Below are positions 24,614-36,239 of a stretch of DNA of 64,000 nt, piece by piece. The notes below the pieces were generated by a model, which was not told the DNA's origin, did not search any database, and worked only from the letters and a program-made list of their open reading frames with translations. Every line of letters begins with the position of its first letter. Position 1 is the stretch's first letter. Position numbers and translations under genes: made by a program. This DNA is from Sipunculus nudus (lineage: Eukaryota; Annelida; Sipuncula; Golfingiida; Sipunculidae), in assembly GCA_026874595.1 (NCBI GenBank), contig CM049317.1:13386882-13450881 (forward strand), written 5' to 3'.

Positions 24614-26033
24614 ACACCCTCGATGGTCCGTCACCCTCTATGATCCGTAACCCTCCATGATCCGTAACACTCGATGATCCGCTACCCTCGAAGATCCGTA
24701 ACCCTCGATGATCTGCTACCCTCGATGATCCGTAATCCTCGATGATCCACCACTTCCGATGATCCGTATCTCTTGATGATCCGTATCCCTCGATAATCCA
24801 CCACTCTCGATGATCCGTAACCCCCGATTATCCGTAACCCTCGATGATCCACCACTATCGACGATCCGGAACCCTCGATGATCCACCACTCTTGATGATC
24901 CACTACCCTAGATGACCCGTAACCCCCGATGATTTACCACTCTCGATGATCCACCACTCTTGATGATCCATAACTCTTGATGATCCGTAACCCTCAATGA
25001 TCCGCTACCCTTGATGATCCGTAACCCTCGATGATCTGCTACCCTCGAAGATCCGTAACCCTTGATGATCCACCACTCTCGATGATCCGTAACTCTCGAT
25101 GATCCGTTACCCTCAATGATCCGCTACCCTTGATGATCCGTAACCCTCGATGATCCGCTACCCTCGAAGATCCGTAATCCTCGATGATCCACCACTCTCG
25201 ATGATCCGTAACTCTCGATGATCCATAACCCTTGATGATCCACCACTATCGATGATCCGTAACTCTTGGTGATCCTTAACCCTCGATGGTCCGCTTTCTT
25301 CGATGATCCACCACTCTCGATGATCCACCACTCTTGATGATCCACCACTCTTGATGATCCGTAACCCTCAATGATCTGCTACCCTTGATGATCCGTAACC
25401 CTCGATGTTCCGTAACCCTCGATGATCCATAACCCTTGATGATCCGTAACCCTCGATGATCCACCACTCTCGATGATCCGTAACTCTCGATGATCCGTAA
25501 CCCTCCATGATCCGCTACCCTCGATGATCCGTAACCCTTGATGATCCGCTACCCTCGATGATCCGTAATCCTCGATGATCCGTAACCCTCGATGATCCAC
25601 CACTCTCGATGATCCATAACCCTTGATGATCCACCACTCTTGATGATCCGTAACTCTCGATGATCCGCTTCCTTCGATGATCTACCACTCTCGATGATCC
25701 GTAACTCTCGATGATCCATAACCCTTGGTGATCCGTAACCCCAATGACCCGCTACCCTCGAAGATCCGTAACCCTCGGTGATCCGCTACCCTCGATGATC
25801 CGTAACCCTCGATGATCTGTAATCCTTGATGATCCGTAACCCTCTATGATCCGTAATCCTTGATGATCCGTAACCCTCGATGATCCATCACTCTCGATGA
25901 TCCACCACTCTTGCTGATCCATCACTCTTGAAGATCCGTAACCCTCGATGATCCACCACTCTCGATGATCCGTAACTCTCGGTGATCCTTAACCCTCGAT
26001 GGTCCGCTACCCCCAATGATCCGTTACGTAACC
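24614..26033 (+). repeat. 17-bp minisatellite array, left block
   Basis: About 80 tandem units of 17 bases built on GATGATCC plus nine bases. Three main variants are seen: GATGATCCGTAACCCTC, GATGATCCGCTACCCTC and GATGATCCACCACTCTC. Because 17 is not a multiple of 3, open minus-strand frames read as repetitive peptides (DHRGLRIIEG-like) with a 17-residue period. These are artefacts, not genes. The array resumes at 27203 after an inserted inverted-repeat element. Confidence 0.95.
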
Positions 26034-26381
26034 GGTCGGTCTTTTTACCGAGCGCTACCGAGCGTACCCAGCGCTACCGAGCGCTAGCGCTCGGTAGGAC
26101 TTTTTACCGAGCGCTACCCTGGATTCATACAAGGCATTGCTCTGACCCGCGTTGGGCTACCGAGCGCTCGGACTTCTTACCGAGCGCTACCCTGCCCTAA
26201 CAATGGGCAGTGTTTTTACATACTTTGGACTACCGAGCGCTAGGGACTTTTTACCGAGCGCTACCCTGGATTCACACCAGGCATTGCTCTGACCCGGCAG
26301 GGGCTACCGAGCACTCGGACCTTTTTACCGACTCGGAGCGCTACCCTGTTCTAACAACGGGCAACGCTCAAACCATAGGCC

Positions 26382-26432
<51 letters not shown>

Positions 26433-26551
26433 TACGATAAACATACATATAAATTCGACATATATATGTTTAAATACATTTATTAATATATCAGTAGCCT
26501 ATATAAATATAATATATAATTTAAAATTATGCTATCTATTTATATATATCA

Positions 26552-26614
<63 letters not shown>

Positions 26615-27202
26615 CGAGTGAAAGAGACAGTGTAAAGAAAAAGAGAGCGCTATACCATAGCCTATATAATATTTATCCGATATAGGCTATAAAGGAGAGA
26701 GAGAAAGAATGAAAGAGAGAGAAAGAAAGAGAGACAGGCAGAGAGAGAGAAGAACCTGAATTAGAGGGAAAGGTAACAAAGACCTATATTATATATAATA
26801 TTTATCTGATATATATAGGAGAGAGAAAGAAAGAGAGAGATAAAGAAAGAAAGGGAGAGAAATAGAAAGAGAGACAGTAAGAGAAACAGAGAGAGAAAGA
26901 GAGAGTTCTTAGCGCTCGTTAGTCCCAAGCCCAAGATGTTTGAAGTATATAAGAATACTTAATTCCCGTTGTAAGAGCAGAGTAACGCTCGGTAAAAAGT
27001 CCCAAGCGCTCGGTAGTCCCACGTAGGTCAGAGCAATGATTTGTGTGACCCCAGGGTAGCGCTCGGTAAAAAGTCCGAGCGCTCGGTAGCCCCCCGCTGG
27101 TCAAAGCGATGCCTGGTGTGAATCCAGGGTAGCGCTCGGTAAAAAGTCCTACCGAGCGCTAGCGCTCGGTAGCGCTCGGTACGCTCGGTAGCGCTCGGTA
27201 AA
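26034..27202. mobile_element. Foldback-type element inserted in the minisatellite
   Basis: Two long inverted arms face each other: left about 26034-26370 and right about 26905-27202 (reverse complement). Both begin GGTCGGTCTTTTTACCGAGC at the outer end. Each arm has modules of CTACCGAGCGCTCGG, CTTTTTACCGAGCGCTACCC and TGGATTCACAC.AGGCAT.GCT, and each holds the perfect 20-bp palindrome ACCGAGCGCTAGCGCTCGGT (26076-26095 and 27151-27170). The loop consists of (GT)n, (TA)n and GA-rich tracts. There is no coding capacity. The flanks are minisatellite on both sides, so the element inserted into, or grew within, that array. Target duplication is hard to tell, because GTAACC in both flanks belongs to the array. 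Confidence 0.8.
26389..26905. repeat. Compound microsatellites in the foldback loop
   Basis: (GT)n then (TA)n at 26389-26432, (TA)n at 26553-26601, then GA-rich sequence with GAGAGA and AAGAGAGAGA runs to 26905. Confidence 0.9.
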
Positions 27203-27470
27203 AAGACCGACCCTCTGTAACCCTGGATAATCCGCTACCCTCGATGATAACCCTCGATGATCCGCTACCCTCGATGATCCATAACCCTTGATGATCCGCT
27301 ACCTTCGATGATCCGTAACCCTCGATGATCCGTAATCCTTGATGATCCGTAATCCTCGATGAACCATCACTCTCGATGATCCACCACTCTCGATGATCCG
27401 TAACCCTCGATAATCCGCTACCTCGATGATCCGTCATTCTCAATGGTCCGTAACTCTCATTGAACCCCAC
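27203..27470 (+). repeat. 17-bp minisatellite array, right block
   Basis: About 15 further units of the GATGATCC(N)9 repeat, more degenerate than the left block, ending near CACCCTCGCC. Confidence 0.9.
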
Positions 27471-27715
27471 CCTCGCCTGTCGCCAATTTTTTTATCGATC
27501 TATAAGTCGGCGAATGAACGGGAGTAGACTATAATACTATTAAATATGTATAAATACATACAAATATATGTTTACTCGAGATTTTTAGCAAGATCTGCAG
27601 TTTTTGATACACACACCTGTCAAGCCCAGGTGTAAAGAGTTCTACCCTGTCACTGCCAGCTTAGCCCCCAGCTGGTTACACTAAATGATAAATTCCTATG
27701 TTGTTTTCTATTCAT

Positions 27716-27716
<1 letters not shown>

Positions 27717-27774
<58 letters not shown>
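27717..27774. repeat. (TA)n microsatellite
   Basis: About 28 TA units. Confidence 0.95.
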
Positions 27775-27776
<2 letters not shown>

Positions 27777-28350
27777 GTTTAGATATATTTATACACATAA
27801 ATATTATATATATTAATAAAATATGAAATAAGTCTTTGAAAAATTTTCGCAAACTGTTCATTATTTTGTCAAATATGTTTATATTTACTCAAATCCTTTA
27901 CAAAAGCGGATGACACATTATATGCCAACTAATAGTCACACACACAATTACAATGCCTTCGGCGGTTAGCTGCACTACGTAACCGACAGGTCGCTTACGG
28001 TTATTCATTCATGCTCGGTGCTAATGGCGCTAATATTTATCATGGTCATCATATATTAATTACAAGGTACTTATAGGTCTAGACAATTCGGTGATGGTGT
28101 AGCACTGGGCATGGATAAGGTACATTGTAATTTATTTTATGTTATAAATAAATTATTTACGTAAACGGGTTTTTTTACGTAGATTTGCTGAAAATAAGAT
28201 TTACACGGGAAATCTCGAAAAAGGATACAATATGAAACATAAAATTGTGGGGGGATGATCTGAAATCGTAAATAGAAATGGCTAACCTTCAAACCAAAGG
28301 TGAATAGATCTCTGTACATAGTACTTGTACATATACAGTTACCACATATC

Positions 28351-28351
<1 letters not shown>

Positions 28352-28401
<50 letters not shown>
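28352..28401. repeat. (TA)n microsatellite
   Basis: About 24 TA units. Confidence 0.95.
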
Positions 28402-28403
<2 letters not shown>

Positions 28404-28889
28404 ATATCATGAATTGGAAAGATAAGAATTTATCATTTAGTTAAATCAGCTGGGGGCTAGGCTGGTATTAGTATAGGAATCAAACCCTGTTTTCTATTCA
28501 TAATTCCTTGTTTGCAATAATTATTGTTTAAATAAAGCGTGTATAGTTCATTTGACTGAAAAAGCTCGAAACAGATACCTCGACCAGTGTCTAAGGGGCA
28601 TATAAATTATCCTGAATGGAAAATTGAAAACAGAAATTATGATCGTGTATCCGAAATGTTAACAGCAGTAAAGTTGTTTATATGTTGTTTTGTGTTAAAC
28701 GACTTGAAAGAAACCTATTGCATTTAATTACATATGGCAAGTATGCTACACCTTAATTGCTTGGCTAATCCATCCATAATGGTCTAATTCATTCAGCAAC
28801 CTATATTATTAACGCTAATTTGTTTTCTCAAAATGATATCTCAGTAGACAGGTAATTTATACATACAAATCCATTCTTATATTAACCCC

Positions 28890-28967
28890 TGATCGTTTAT
28901 CCGAAAATCCTTTATCCAAACAAAAGCTTGTCCCCCCAAGGAGTTCGGATAAATGGAATTCTACTGT
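28890..28967 (-). mobile_element. Possible Tc1/mariner-pogo MITE end
   Basis: On the minus strand it starts ACAGTAGAATTCCATTTATC and continues CGAACTCCTTGGGGGG. Termini of the form CAGTAGAA..CCATTTATCCG recur in pogo/Tigger-like elements (general knowledge). TTTATCCGAAAATCCTTTATCC follows. No second end was identified. Confidence 0.35.
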
Positions 28968-30703
28968 GTTTGCTTGCGCCATCAGTCGAAAATATAATCC
29001 ATCCTTTAAAGATAAAAAACAACCGTGTGTCTGTTATATTTTTAATTATGATTTTTATAGTTAAGATAAAACGCTACATCATTGTACTTTCCAGAATAAT
29101 GTTAAATTTTGATAATGCGTTGTTACAATTGTGGTAAAACACGAGATCCGAACTTTATGTTTGGGATGTTGTATATGTGCCACCAAACAAGGAGTTCAAG
29201 CTATCGACTGATGGGCGACCCTCCTTGGATCGACCGAAAAGAATTATATCAAATAGACTTCCACAGACATGTAAACATACACGCACCAAGACACGTATAT
29301 GTTAGGTGATCTCAATGATGTTAACAGGCTAGTTAATTCAAACACGTGCGTAAATGTGTGTTTTACCAATGAGGTTATGTAAACATCGCATAACACTTTT
29401 GTTTTTATTTATTTTGACATTCGTCTCCAGATATAACAGAGAACTAGATGTGTGTACTCGAAAGACTAGCGGGATAATCCAATCAGGACTGCCTTAATCA
29501 ATCTTTCGGTCGTTTCCGTGTTTTTCGAAAACAGTCGAAGATGAGGCGAGGTCTTCCGAATGGTGTACAACATTGACACGCTTCAGAATCACTGCATCGC
29601 TCATTTAGTTGCTTGACAAAGGCTGGCCCTAATAACTAAGAATAGCGCGGTCTCCCCATCGCTTTGTGTCACAATGGTACATAATCCTGAGAATTAAACA
29701 TAAACTATATGGTGATCCAAATTACCTACACAATTTAATGGGTTATCCTTGGGTGTAACTATAACCCTTTTCAAATTTCAACAAAATCCGATCTTTTTTT
29801 TGCGTAAAGTTGCCAACAGACTAACCAACCAATAACCTATGCAGGGATAGACAGAATACCTTCCCGGCGGACGATACAGGTTGGCGATAAACTCCCAGCA
29901 GTTAAAGAAGTAAAACTGCGGCTTGATCGGACAAGGAACAATTAATGAAATACTGAAAGCACCTCTGCTGAAATATCACCTGTTTTAAAGGGAAAAACTT
30001 TGTTTATTATGTGATCCGCTATAATCACAATCTACAGTTCCATTAGCCTTGAGATACTTTTCCTCAGAACTATACATTTAAAACGAAAAACCAGCAAGGT
30101 CTTCTAGCAAAGCGGCAGCCGTTCAGAATGACCTAAACACAGTGCGTGAAATCAGTGAGATTTAGTCGTATAAACAATCTTAATGAAAATAAAAAAAACT
30201 AACCTAACTCCAAAGTATGAAAGCGTATAATTACTACTCCCTCCTCTGTGATTCACTGCGGGAACTTCTGCGTGTTCCTATGGGAACTGAAAGCATACGA
30301 CATTTCTTCTGGACCAATTAGACATCGATTATGCATCCGGTGAATGATTCTTGATTCATCAGCTGGAGCTTTGAATAATTTGTCCAAAAACCTATGTGAA
30401 GTATAAACAGCATTTTATCCCGTGTTAAGTCGTATATTAATTACTGATTCTTGATCTGATAAATCCGTGCGCCATTTAAATTGTGTCTATAGGCAAAGCG
30501 TAAAACAAACAAAACACTCAGAGTTAACTGGGATTCCACTGACTGAAATAACTGTCTCCTAAAATTTCCTGTATATTTTTTATAGACAGTAAACTCCCAT
30601 ATGTTCTTATATTTGTTTTTCAATGGACAACCATGTTTCTGATCAAACTGTTATTTACTTATTATTTTGGTTAAAAGATTTGTTAATTTTTAAAACATCC
30701 TTC
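28968..30703. other. Unassigned stretch
   Basis: No gene recognised. GATCCAAATTACCT.CACAATTTAATGG near 29713 resembles GATCCAGATTACCTTAACAATGTAATGG near 32619, suggesting an old shared repeat. Confidence 0.3.
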
Positions 30704-30906
30704 CAGGGGCGGATCCAGGTTTTAGGAAAAGGGGGAGGGGTCCAACCATGGAGACTAATGAAAAACCTAAAAAGAAAAGATCTCCTGGTCTGGAAAAGGG
30801 AGGTCCAGCCCGCAAAAAAATGTCTGAATCCCTTAAAAAAGCTTGCAGCGGATGAAAGAAGGGGGAGGTCCGGACCCCCTGGACCCCTCCTCTTGATCCC
30901 TTTCTG
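30704..30906 (+). mobile_element. GGGGCGGATCC-type MITE, copy 1
   Basis: It begins CAGGGGCGGATCCAGGTTTT and ends CCTCTTGATCC..TTTCTG, a diverged reverse complement of the start. The interior is G-rich on the plus strand (GGGGGAGGGGTCC, GGGGGAGGTCCGGACCCCC). ORFs on both strands across it are chance frames. Such short elements with GGCGGATCC ends are widespread in invertebrates (general knowledge). Confidence 0.65.
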
Positions 30907-32101
30907 CTATTTGTTTGTAGAAATGTATATGTAAGTGTTGCAGCCATAATGTTATGTTAGCTAAATAATTTGAAAAGACCTTGGTATGCTCCACGGAGAC
31001 TAAAAGTCATGATAAGAAATCAAACAAATCACGTTAGCGCAATGAAAACTGAATTATTTTTCCTATATTTTGGCTGAATATTCCTGTAAATGCCTATTTT
31101 TGTTTCTCAGAGGCTCCTTAGTTTTTTATGTTTCTTCCTGAGTTTAGTGGGAAGCCTGGTATGCACTAAGATTGGTCAATCGTGCTGCAGGTCATGGGAC
31201 TGCATTAAAATTAACTGTGATCGATACCTATTTAGATAACAGTACGATTAATTTTTATCTGAGCATTTGTAGTTATGAATTCGGCTTCCTATATTCCCAT
31301 TTCTTTGCCAGTTGACAATATTAGATCGGCCGGACATCCCCCCCCCCCCCCCCACTTGGCTACGCCCCTGAGCTTTAAACTAACACTATTGCCTCCGCCA
31401 GAAGTGTATGCGTTCATCCCAGAGGCCTGAGCCTTTACCGCGCTTTGACCCTTCCTTTTGAATAATAAAAAAAAACCTGTGGCCCACCTGGCGGTTACCC
31501 TCAGGTCAGACAGATCGTAATGAAACGTGACATTGAAAAGTTCATTTCCATTTATTTTATCTATTCCGGACCAATGTCCTGTCAGAAAGAACAGTTTTCT
31601 GTCATTTTCTTCTGCAAGAAACGAGAGTTTTGAACTGACTAGACTTAGTGGTCACTCTCAGCTGTGTTTTTTACGTCACCTACAAGTAGCTACTTGTGAA
31701 AATAAATTCTAGATCTTAATATAGCATAAAAAACAGGGGGAAATAAAAACAAGACGCATATACTAGACCAAGTCGTCAAAGTGCAAAAGAATATATAATT
31801 CAGGGGGTGCTCGTATTAATCTATTTAAATCATTAAATATGACTTGACGTTCTGTTCTCAACTCATCCAAGCGGATTTTAGGTGACATTCCCGGCAAAAG
31901 TTCTCTTATTCAAAGACATCACTAAACTTATTTAAAATCTTTGTTAGATTCATCTGATAAAATTTATAATTTTATTTTTGGTACAGTTTTCTATATGATG
32001 GTATACCTATTTATTATTATTTTGATTTATTTTCAAATTACTTTTTAACATTATTTAAAATCTTAAATTTTACTTTAAAAAGTATTAAGATATTAAATTT
32101 G
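30907..32101. other. Unassigned stretch
   Basis: 31339-31353 is a C homopolymer followed by ACTTGGCTACGCCCCTG, resembling the end of another common short repeat. 31388-31420 (ATTGCCTCCGCCAGAAG) looks like an R3 start on the minus strand. Confidence 0.3.
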
Positions 32102-32112
32102 GATATATATAT

Positions 32113-32183
<71 letters not shown>

Positions 32184-32202
32184 ATATAAATATATATATA
32201 TA
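32102..32202. repeat. (TA)n microsatellite
   Basis: Long TA tract with a few interruptions. Confidence 0.95.
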
Positions 32203-32694
32203 CCTTTTATATTCTGCGTGACACATTTCAAATATAAATTATAACAAATAAGTTGTGTTTCCAGTGTAGGTTAATTGTAAACCAGGTGTGTAAATATATA
32301 TTATTCCAAAGAAAACTCAGAAATGGAACCAAAGTGTAATTGTAATTATCAATATATTTCATTTTCAATATATCAACATTATTTTCTGAATACCAGGGGG
32401 AGTGAAAACATTGACGATCCCCTTTGCTAAAAGTTGGGTTCGATATATACCCCTATCCCCCTACCGAATTGACGCCCTTGCAAGCCTCAGTAACAGGGGT
32501 TCTTCTGGTACTAGTAGTGAACAACAGATTAAGCACGGGCCCTAATGCATATCAACGGGTGACCTAAACCTGAAAACAAAGAGAAAAGAAACCTTTGAAT
32601 AAAATCATATGAAAATGATCCAGATTACCTTAACAATGTAATGGCTCTTTCCATTGGTCTTTTGTGTGACTCTTCATCAAAATATGTTCATTGT

Positions 32695-33170
32695 CTTATA
32701 GGGGCCTATCTCAATGTCAGACCTTTATAAACTAAAGTTAATCCCTTGGAGGTTTTATAAATAAAAAAGCAAGAAAACGTGGATATCACCGCACACCGGC
32801 TCCTTGTTTTATTTATATCAACGTGTTTATAATATGTGGGGGCCCGCCAAAATAATCAAAACACATTCAACAAGGGCATCTGGCGGCAAGTCAGATAAAC
32901 CAAAGCTTTGCAAATGGCGTTTTGCAACAAATGACCTTTCTACCCCCACATATATGCAAAATACCACCTTGAGATACAAGATATTTTTTTCCGTTTGTCA
33001 ACATCGCTTTGTTTACAATTACGTTGTTGATTAATAAGTTCATACATCCTTCATGGAGGCGTTATAAGAACATTTTCACAACCAGAATTGCCCTTTGGTT
33101 AATTATAATACACAGAGGAAGCCAGTAATCACATAAATTCTATTTCAAAAGGTATGTGATTGGGCAGATA
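32695..33170 (+). mobile_element. MITE family R5, copy B (longest)
   Basis: It runs from GGGGCCTATCTC.ATGTCAGACC to GGTATGTGATTGGGCAG. The right end, read in reverse complement (CTGCCCAATCAC), matches the CCCAATCAC end of copy A. Interior phrases are shared with copies A and C. It abuts the Harbinger-like element at 33173. Confidence 0.7.
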
Positions 33171-33172
33171 TA

Positions 33173-33800
33173 AGCAACGTTTCCATAAGCGCGAACGCGA
33201 GAGCGAACGCGAAGGCAAACATGAATTTGAATCGCCAACCGTTCGCGGGGTGTGTTTCTATATAGGCGACGCGACACGCGATTTCTAGTCTTTTCTGCAC
33301 TGCTTTATTATAGAAATTAGGGTTTCATTAGGTGAATTTTGTAGAACTTACTAAATTGTCCGAATCTGTATTTATCTGAAAATAAAGAATATATGTCCCT
33401 CGACGTTAATGTCTCTCCATGTCCCGAATTTTATTGTCACTCTTTACTTATCATTCAAATGTCATTGTGATAAAGAATGTGTCATCGTATAAACAGTATA
33501 GTGCCTTTGATTTATTAATTCTACCCATCTTTCCACATCACCACCAATGAACATCGTCTCTTTCTTCAACATGCTGGCTTTGCTTTAGGTATATGCTGTG
33601 AACACAGGTTTTCTCTTCCTTCGTTCCGTCATTTAAGGAATTCCCAGGCTAATACCGCCTGACAGGCCTCTGGATCGCTACCTAGCGCAGTTCAGTATAT
33701 TGCGCACGCGTTCGCGCTCGCTGACGCGCATATGGAAACGCTCTATTGATATTACCATAGAAGCGATTTTTAGCGCGTTCGCGGTTATAGAGACGCAGCT
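33173..33800. mobile_element. Harbinger-like non-autonomous element 1
   Basis: The ends are inverted: left AGCAACGTTTCCATAAGCGC then GAACGCG, right in reverse complement AGCTGCGTCTCTATAACCGC then GAACGCG. Flanks are ATA (left) and TTA (right), close to the 3-bp TWA target duplication of PIF/Harbinger elements. Subterminal parts are dense in CGCGAACGCG-type sequence (33181-33215, 33700-33735). No coding capacity recognised. Confidence 0.6.
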
Positions 33801-34805
33801 TTAAGCATAAATTTAGTAACAGACAAACTAACCAAAGCACAAAATGAAAATATAATACATTCTACTTCCGGCGGAGGTATAATAACATTCCTGGCCATTC
33901 ACCTTTGATCTGAATGCGAGCATGTCCCCAATTTTGCAAACGACACACGTCAGTCTGAAGGACTTCGTAAATTAACCAATGAGCGATGATCTATGGAGAA
34001 ATGAACCAATCAACGCACGTCTAAACTTTGATGGCCACAGGGACATTCTCTAATCATGTCCACCTGCCCCGGGTATTATTTGTCATTAAAATCTCCATTA
34101 AGCTGTTATCCCTGAGAAATTACGATAGTGCTTGAGTCCTCAGTGTTTTGTCAGACAGTCCGTTCAGGGTACCAAAACTGACCTCTTTTGACCTCTCTTG
34201 CAAAAACAATAGTTATTCCTTTCGAATGAACCCAATAGTTGTTAATTAATATAGTTAATATTTATATTACGTCCCAAAAAATTAAATCCATATTAAACAT
34301 TGTGGAGTTAAAATTGTATTGATAAATGAATTGAAGATGATTTCATTCATTTTCATATGATATTCTGATTTTTCGATTGTTTAATTTAAAAAGAAGTTGC
34401 AGCGTTTGTGCACACAATAAAACTAAGCCACTTTATGCAGGCTCATGTTAAATTAAATGACATGATCTCCCTTGTGCATTCATCTCTATCATCTCTCTGT
34501 CTGGTTAAAAAATTATCTTTTTATTTTTATAGAAACACAAATTTAAATCCTGCAAAATTAGAAAAATTACAAAATGTTTCCGAATTTTTAATTAAATGAT
34601 TACTCTTTTGAGTATAAGATATTTATTAAGGTTTGGAGCCTTATATGCGTCTATACTATCATCATTTTCAGCTTTTCAGAGCTTTACAAATAATCGATTC
34701 GCTTCCTTGTCATTCAACATACGATATTTTTACTTTCTTTGAGTATTAACTAGGTCAATAAAATATAAATAGGAAAATTTATGGCTTATAGTCTGATATC
34801 ACCGA
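33801..34805. other. Unassigned stretch
   Basis: 33815-33892 has AACAGACAAACTAACCAAAG and CTTCCGGCGGAGGTA, like the tail of an R3/R4-type repeat. 33960-34180 is non-repetitive with no recognised gene. Confidence 0.3.
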
Positions 34806-35108
34806 CAACATCAGTCTCATCCGACTTCACACTTTGCCTTCCTGGGTTTTCGGCCCTGTACATTCTGTAGTTTTCTCGGCTCCCTGCATGTGAAGCATAC
34901 AATCCAAGCTGCCATAACAGGCGCTAAAAGGTTCTTCATTTTCATTTGCCTGCAGCCCTTGACCAGTACCCATTCACTCCTTGGTCGCATCCTTGTGGTA
35001 AGAACTTTAGCTAGGCGTGCGCAGACCGCGGTCAGAATGGTACGCAAACCCAAAACCTTACGGGTCACAAGTCCCCCGCCCTAACCATTACGCCACCACG
35101 CTCAACAT
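34806..35108 (-). mobile_element. tRNA-derived SINE (minus strand)
   Basis: The minus strand starts with a tRNA-like head, TGAGCGTGGTGGCGTAATGG. The RNA polymerase III A box is TGGCGTAATGG (35085-35095). A degraded B box, GGTTTGCGTACC (35039-35050), lies about 35 bases downstream. A body follows that includes GTGAATGGGTACTGGTCAAG, similar in style to the conserved body domains of molluscan tRNA SINEs. The degraded B box means it is probably inactive. Confidence 0.6.
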
Positions 35109-35887
35109 AACTCCAGCTAATATGTATGATTAAAGTGTTGATCTATATATGTACAAGCTGAAATATGAAAAGCGCCCTGCAGCTGAATAATTTTTTTTAA
35201 CTAAATATAAAAGTCTCCTGCAAAGAACATTACCCTCTATTTAACAAGCAAAATCTGGTTAATTGAATTTTTTTAATTTTCTATTTAAGCATCGTATGCT
35301 CTACTGCAAAAAGGTCTTAATTGATTTCTAAATGCCTTCTGTCTGAACAAATAACCACCTTTTTAATATTTATATTGAAAGGACATTATCTGAGATACAA
35401 TACGGTACAATATGTAACAGTACTGTGGTACGATGCCCGTCGTACATTGCTTCTAGTGACCTTTATCCTTATTAGATATTCATAGATTTCACAGAGCATT
35501 AGATCAGATGAGTACTTGGTTTAACAATTATACTGAATTTCATCCAAACCCGTCAGATTTCTAGTTATCGCAGCAATACCACAAAGATGTAAGCTGACCT
35601 CTGGCACCATAAATCATTAAAGGATCTGCCAAGATCTAGAATTGAAATTATGTTAGATATTTTATCGGTAGATACTTATACAGTGAGAAAAAAAAAACCA
35701 TTAAAATCCTGCAGGTCATCAAGGCGACACCAAATTCTGGTGAACTCTGACCTCATTAAATACTATATTGTTTAATATTAATAGTGAGTGACACAATATC
35801 AAAACAGGATACTGCATGGTTAGTTCTTAAGCGCCACTGACTGGTTTACGGACTGACGCTGTCTTTACCGAAATATGACCCGTCTTA
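35109..35887. other. Unassigned stretch
   Basis: 35730-35765 (minus: TTTAATGAGGTCAGAGTTCA) resembles 9573 and 61840. No gene recognised. Confidence 0.3.
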
Positions 35888-36180
35888 AGCTGCTTATGGG
35901 GCAAGGATACGGATGTTGATGCGGATGCGGACGTGTTTAAATCACGAATATGGAATAAAAAAGGAGTGTGTCCACTAATGCATTGCGGAGTGTGTACGGA
36001 AACGGATACGTTTTTTGGAAACCGGACCATGTAGCCGCGGGTACGGAAACGCATGCGGAAACGTGCCATTTGTAGAGGGGAAACAGAGTGAAGGACCTAA
36101 AAACAGCACTGAAAAACATATCGAATGGACACACACAAAATATCCGCATACGTATACGCACCGCATGTGGACAAGCGGCT
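35888..36180. mobile_element. Harbinger-like MITE (293 bp, TTA duplication)
   Basis: The left end is AGCTGCTTATGGGGCAAGG; the right end in reverse complement is AGCCGCTTGTCCACATGCGG. TTA flanks both sides exactly (35885-35887 and 36181-36183), the target duplication typical of PIF/Harbinger. The interior is rich in CGGATGCGGA and GGAAACG motifs. There is no convincing ORF; overlapping minus-strand frames look fortuitous. Confidence 0.7.
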
Positions 36181-36239
36181 TTAGATGAGCATATAAATAT
36201 GCCTGTACGTTTAGAGTTTACATAATCACTAAGATACCA

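Larger units (their letters stand above)
27655..28467. mobile_element. Inverted-repeat element around (TA)n tracts
   Basis: The left arm (27655-27705) contains GCCAGCTTAGCCCCCAGCTG and CTAAATGATAAATTC. The right arm (28425-28467) contains the reverse complement, GAATTTATCATTTAG and CAGCTGGGGGCTAGGCTGG. Each arm has a (TA)n tract on its inner side (27717-27774 and 28352-28401). The interior has no recognised coding sequence. It is probably a non-autonomous element with inverted ends whose exact termini were not resolved. Confidence 0.6.

Noticed and set aside
24614-25990. Several repetitive minus-strand ORFs (DHRGLRIIEG-like peptides)
   Set aside because: They are translations of the 17-bp minisatellite; the 17-residue peptide period is simply three units of 17 bases.
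35827-36166. Overlapping minus-strand ORFs of 63-80 codons
   Set aside because: They read through a MITE with TTA duplication and have no conserved domain.
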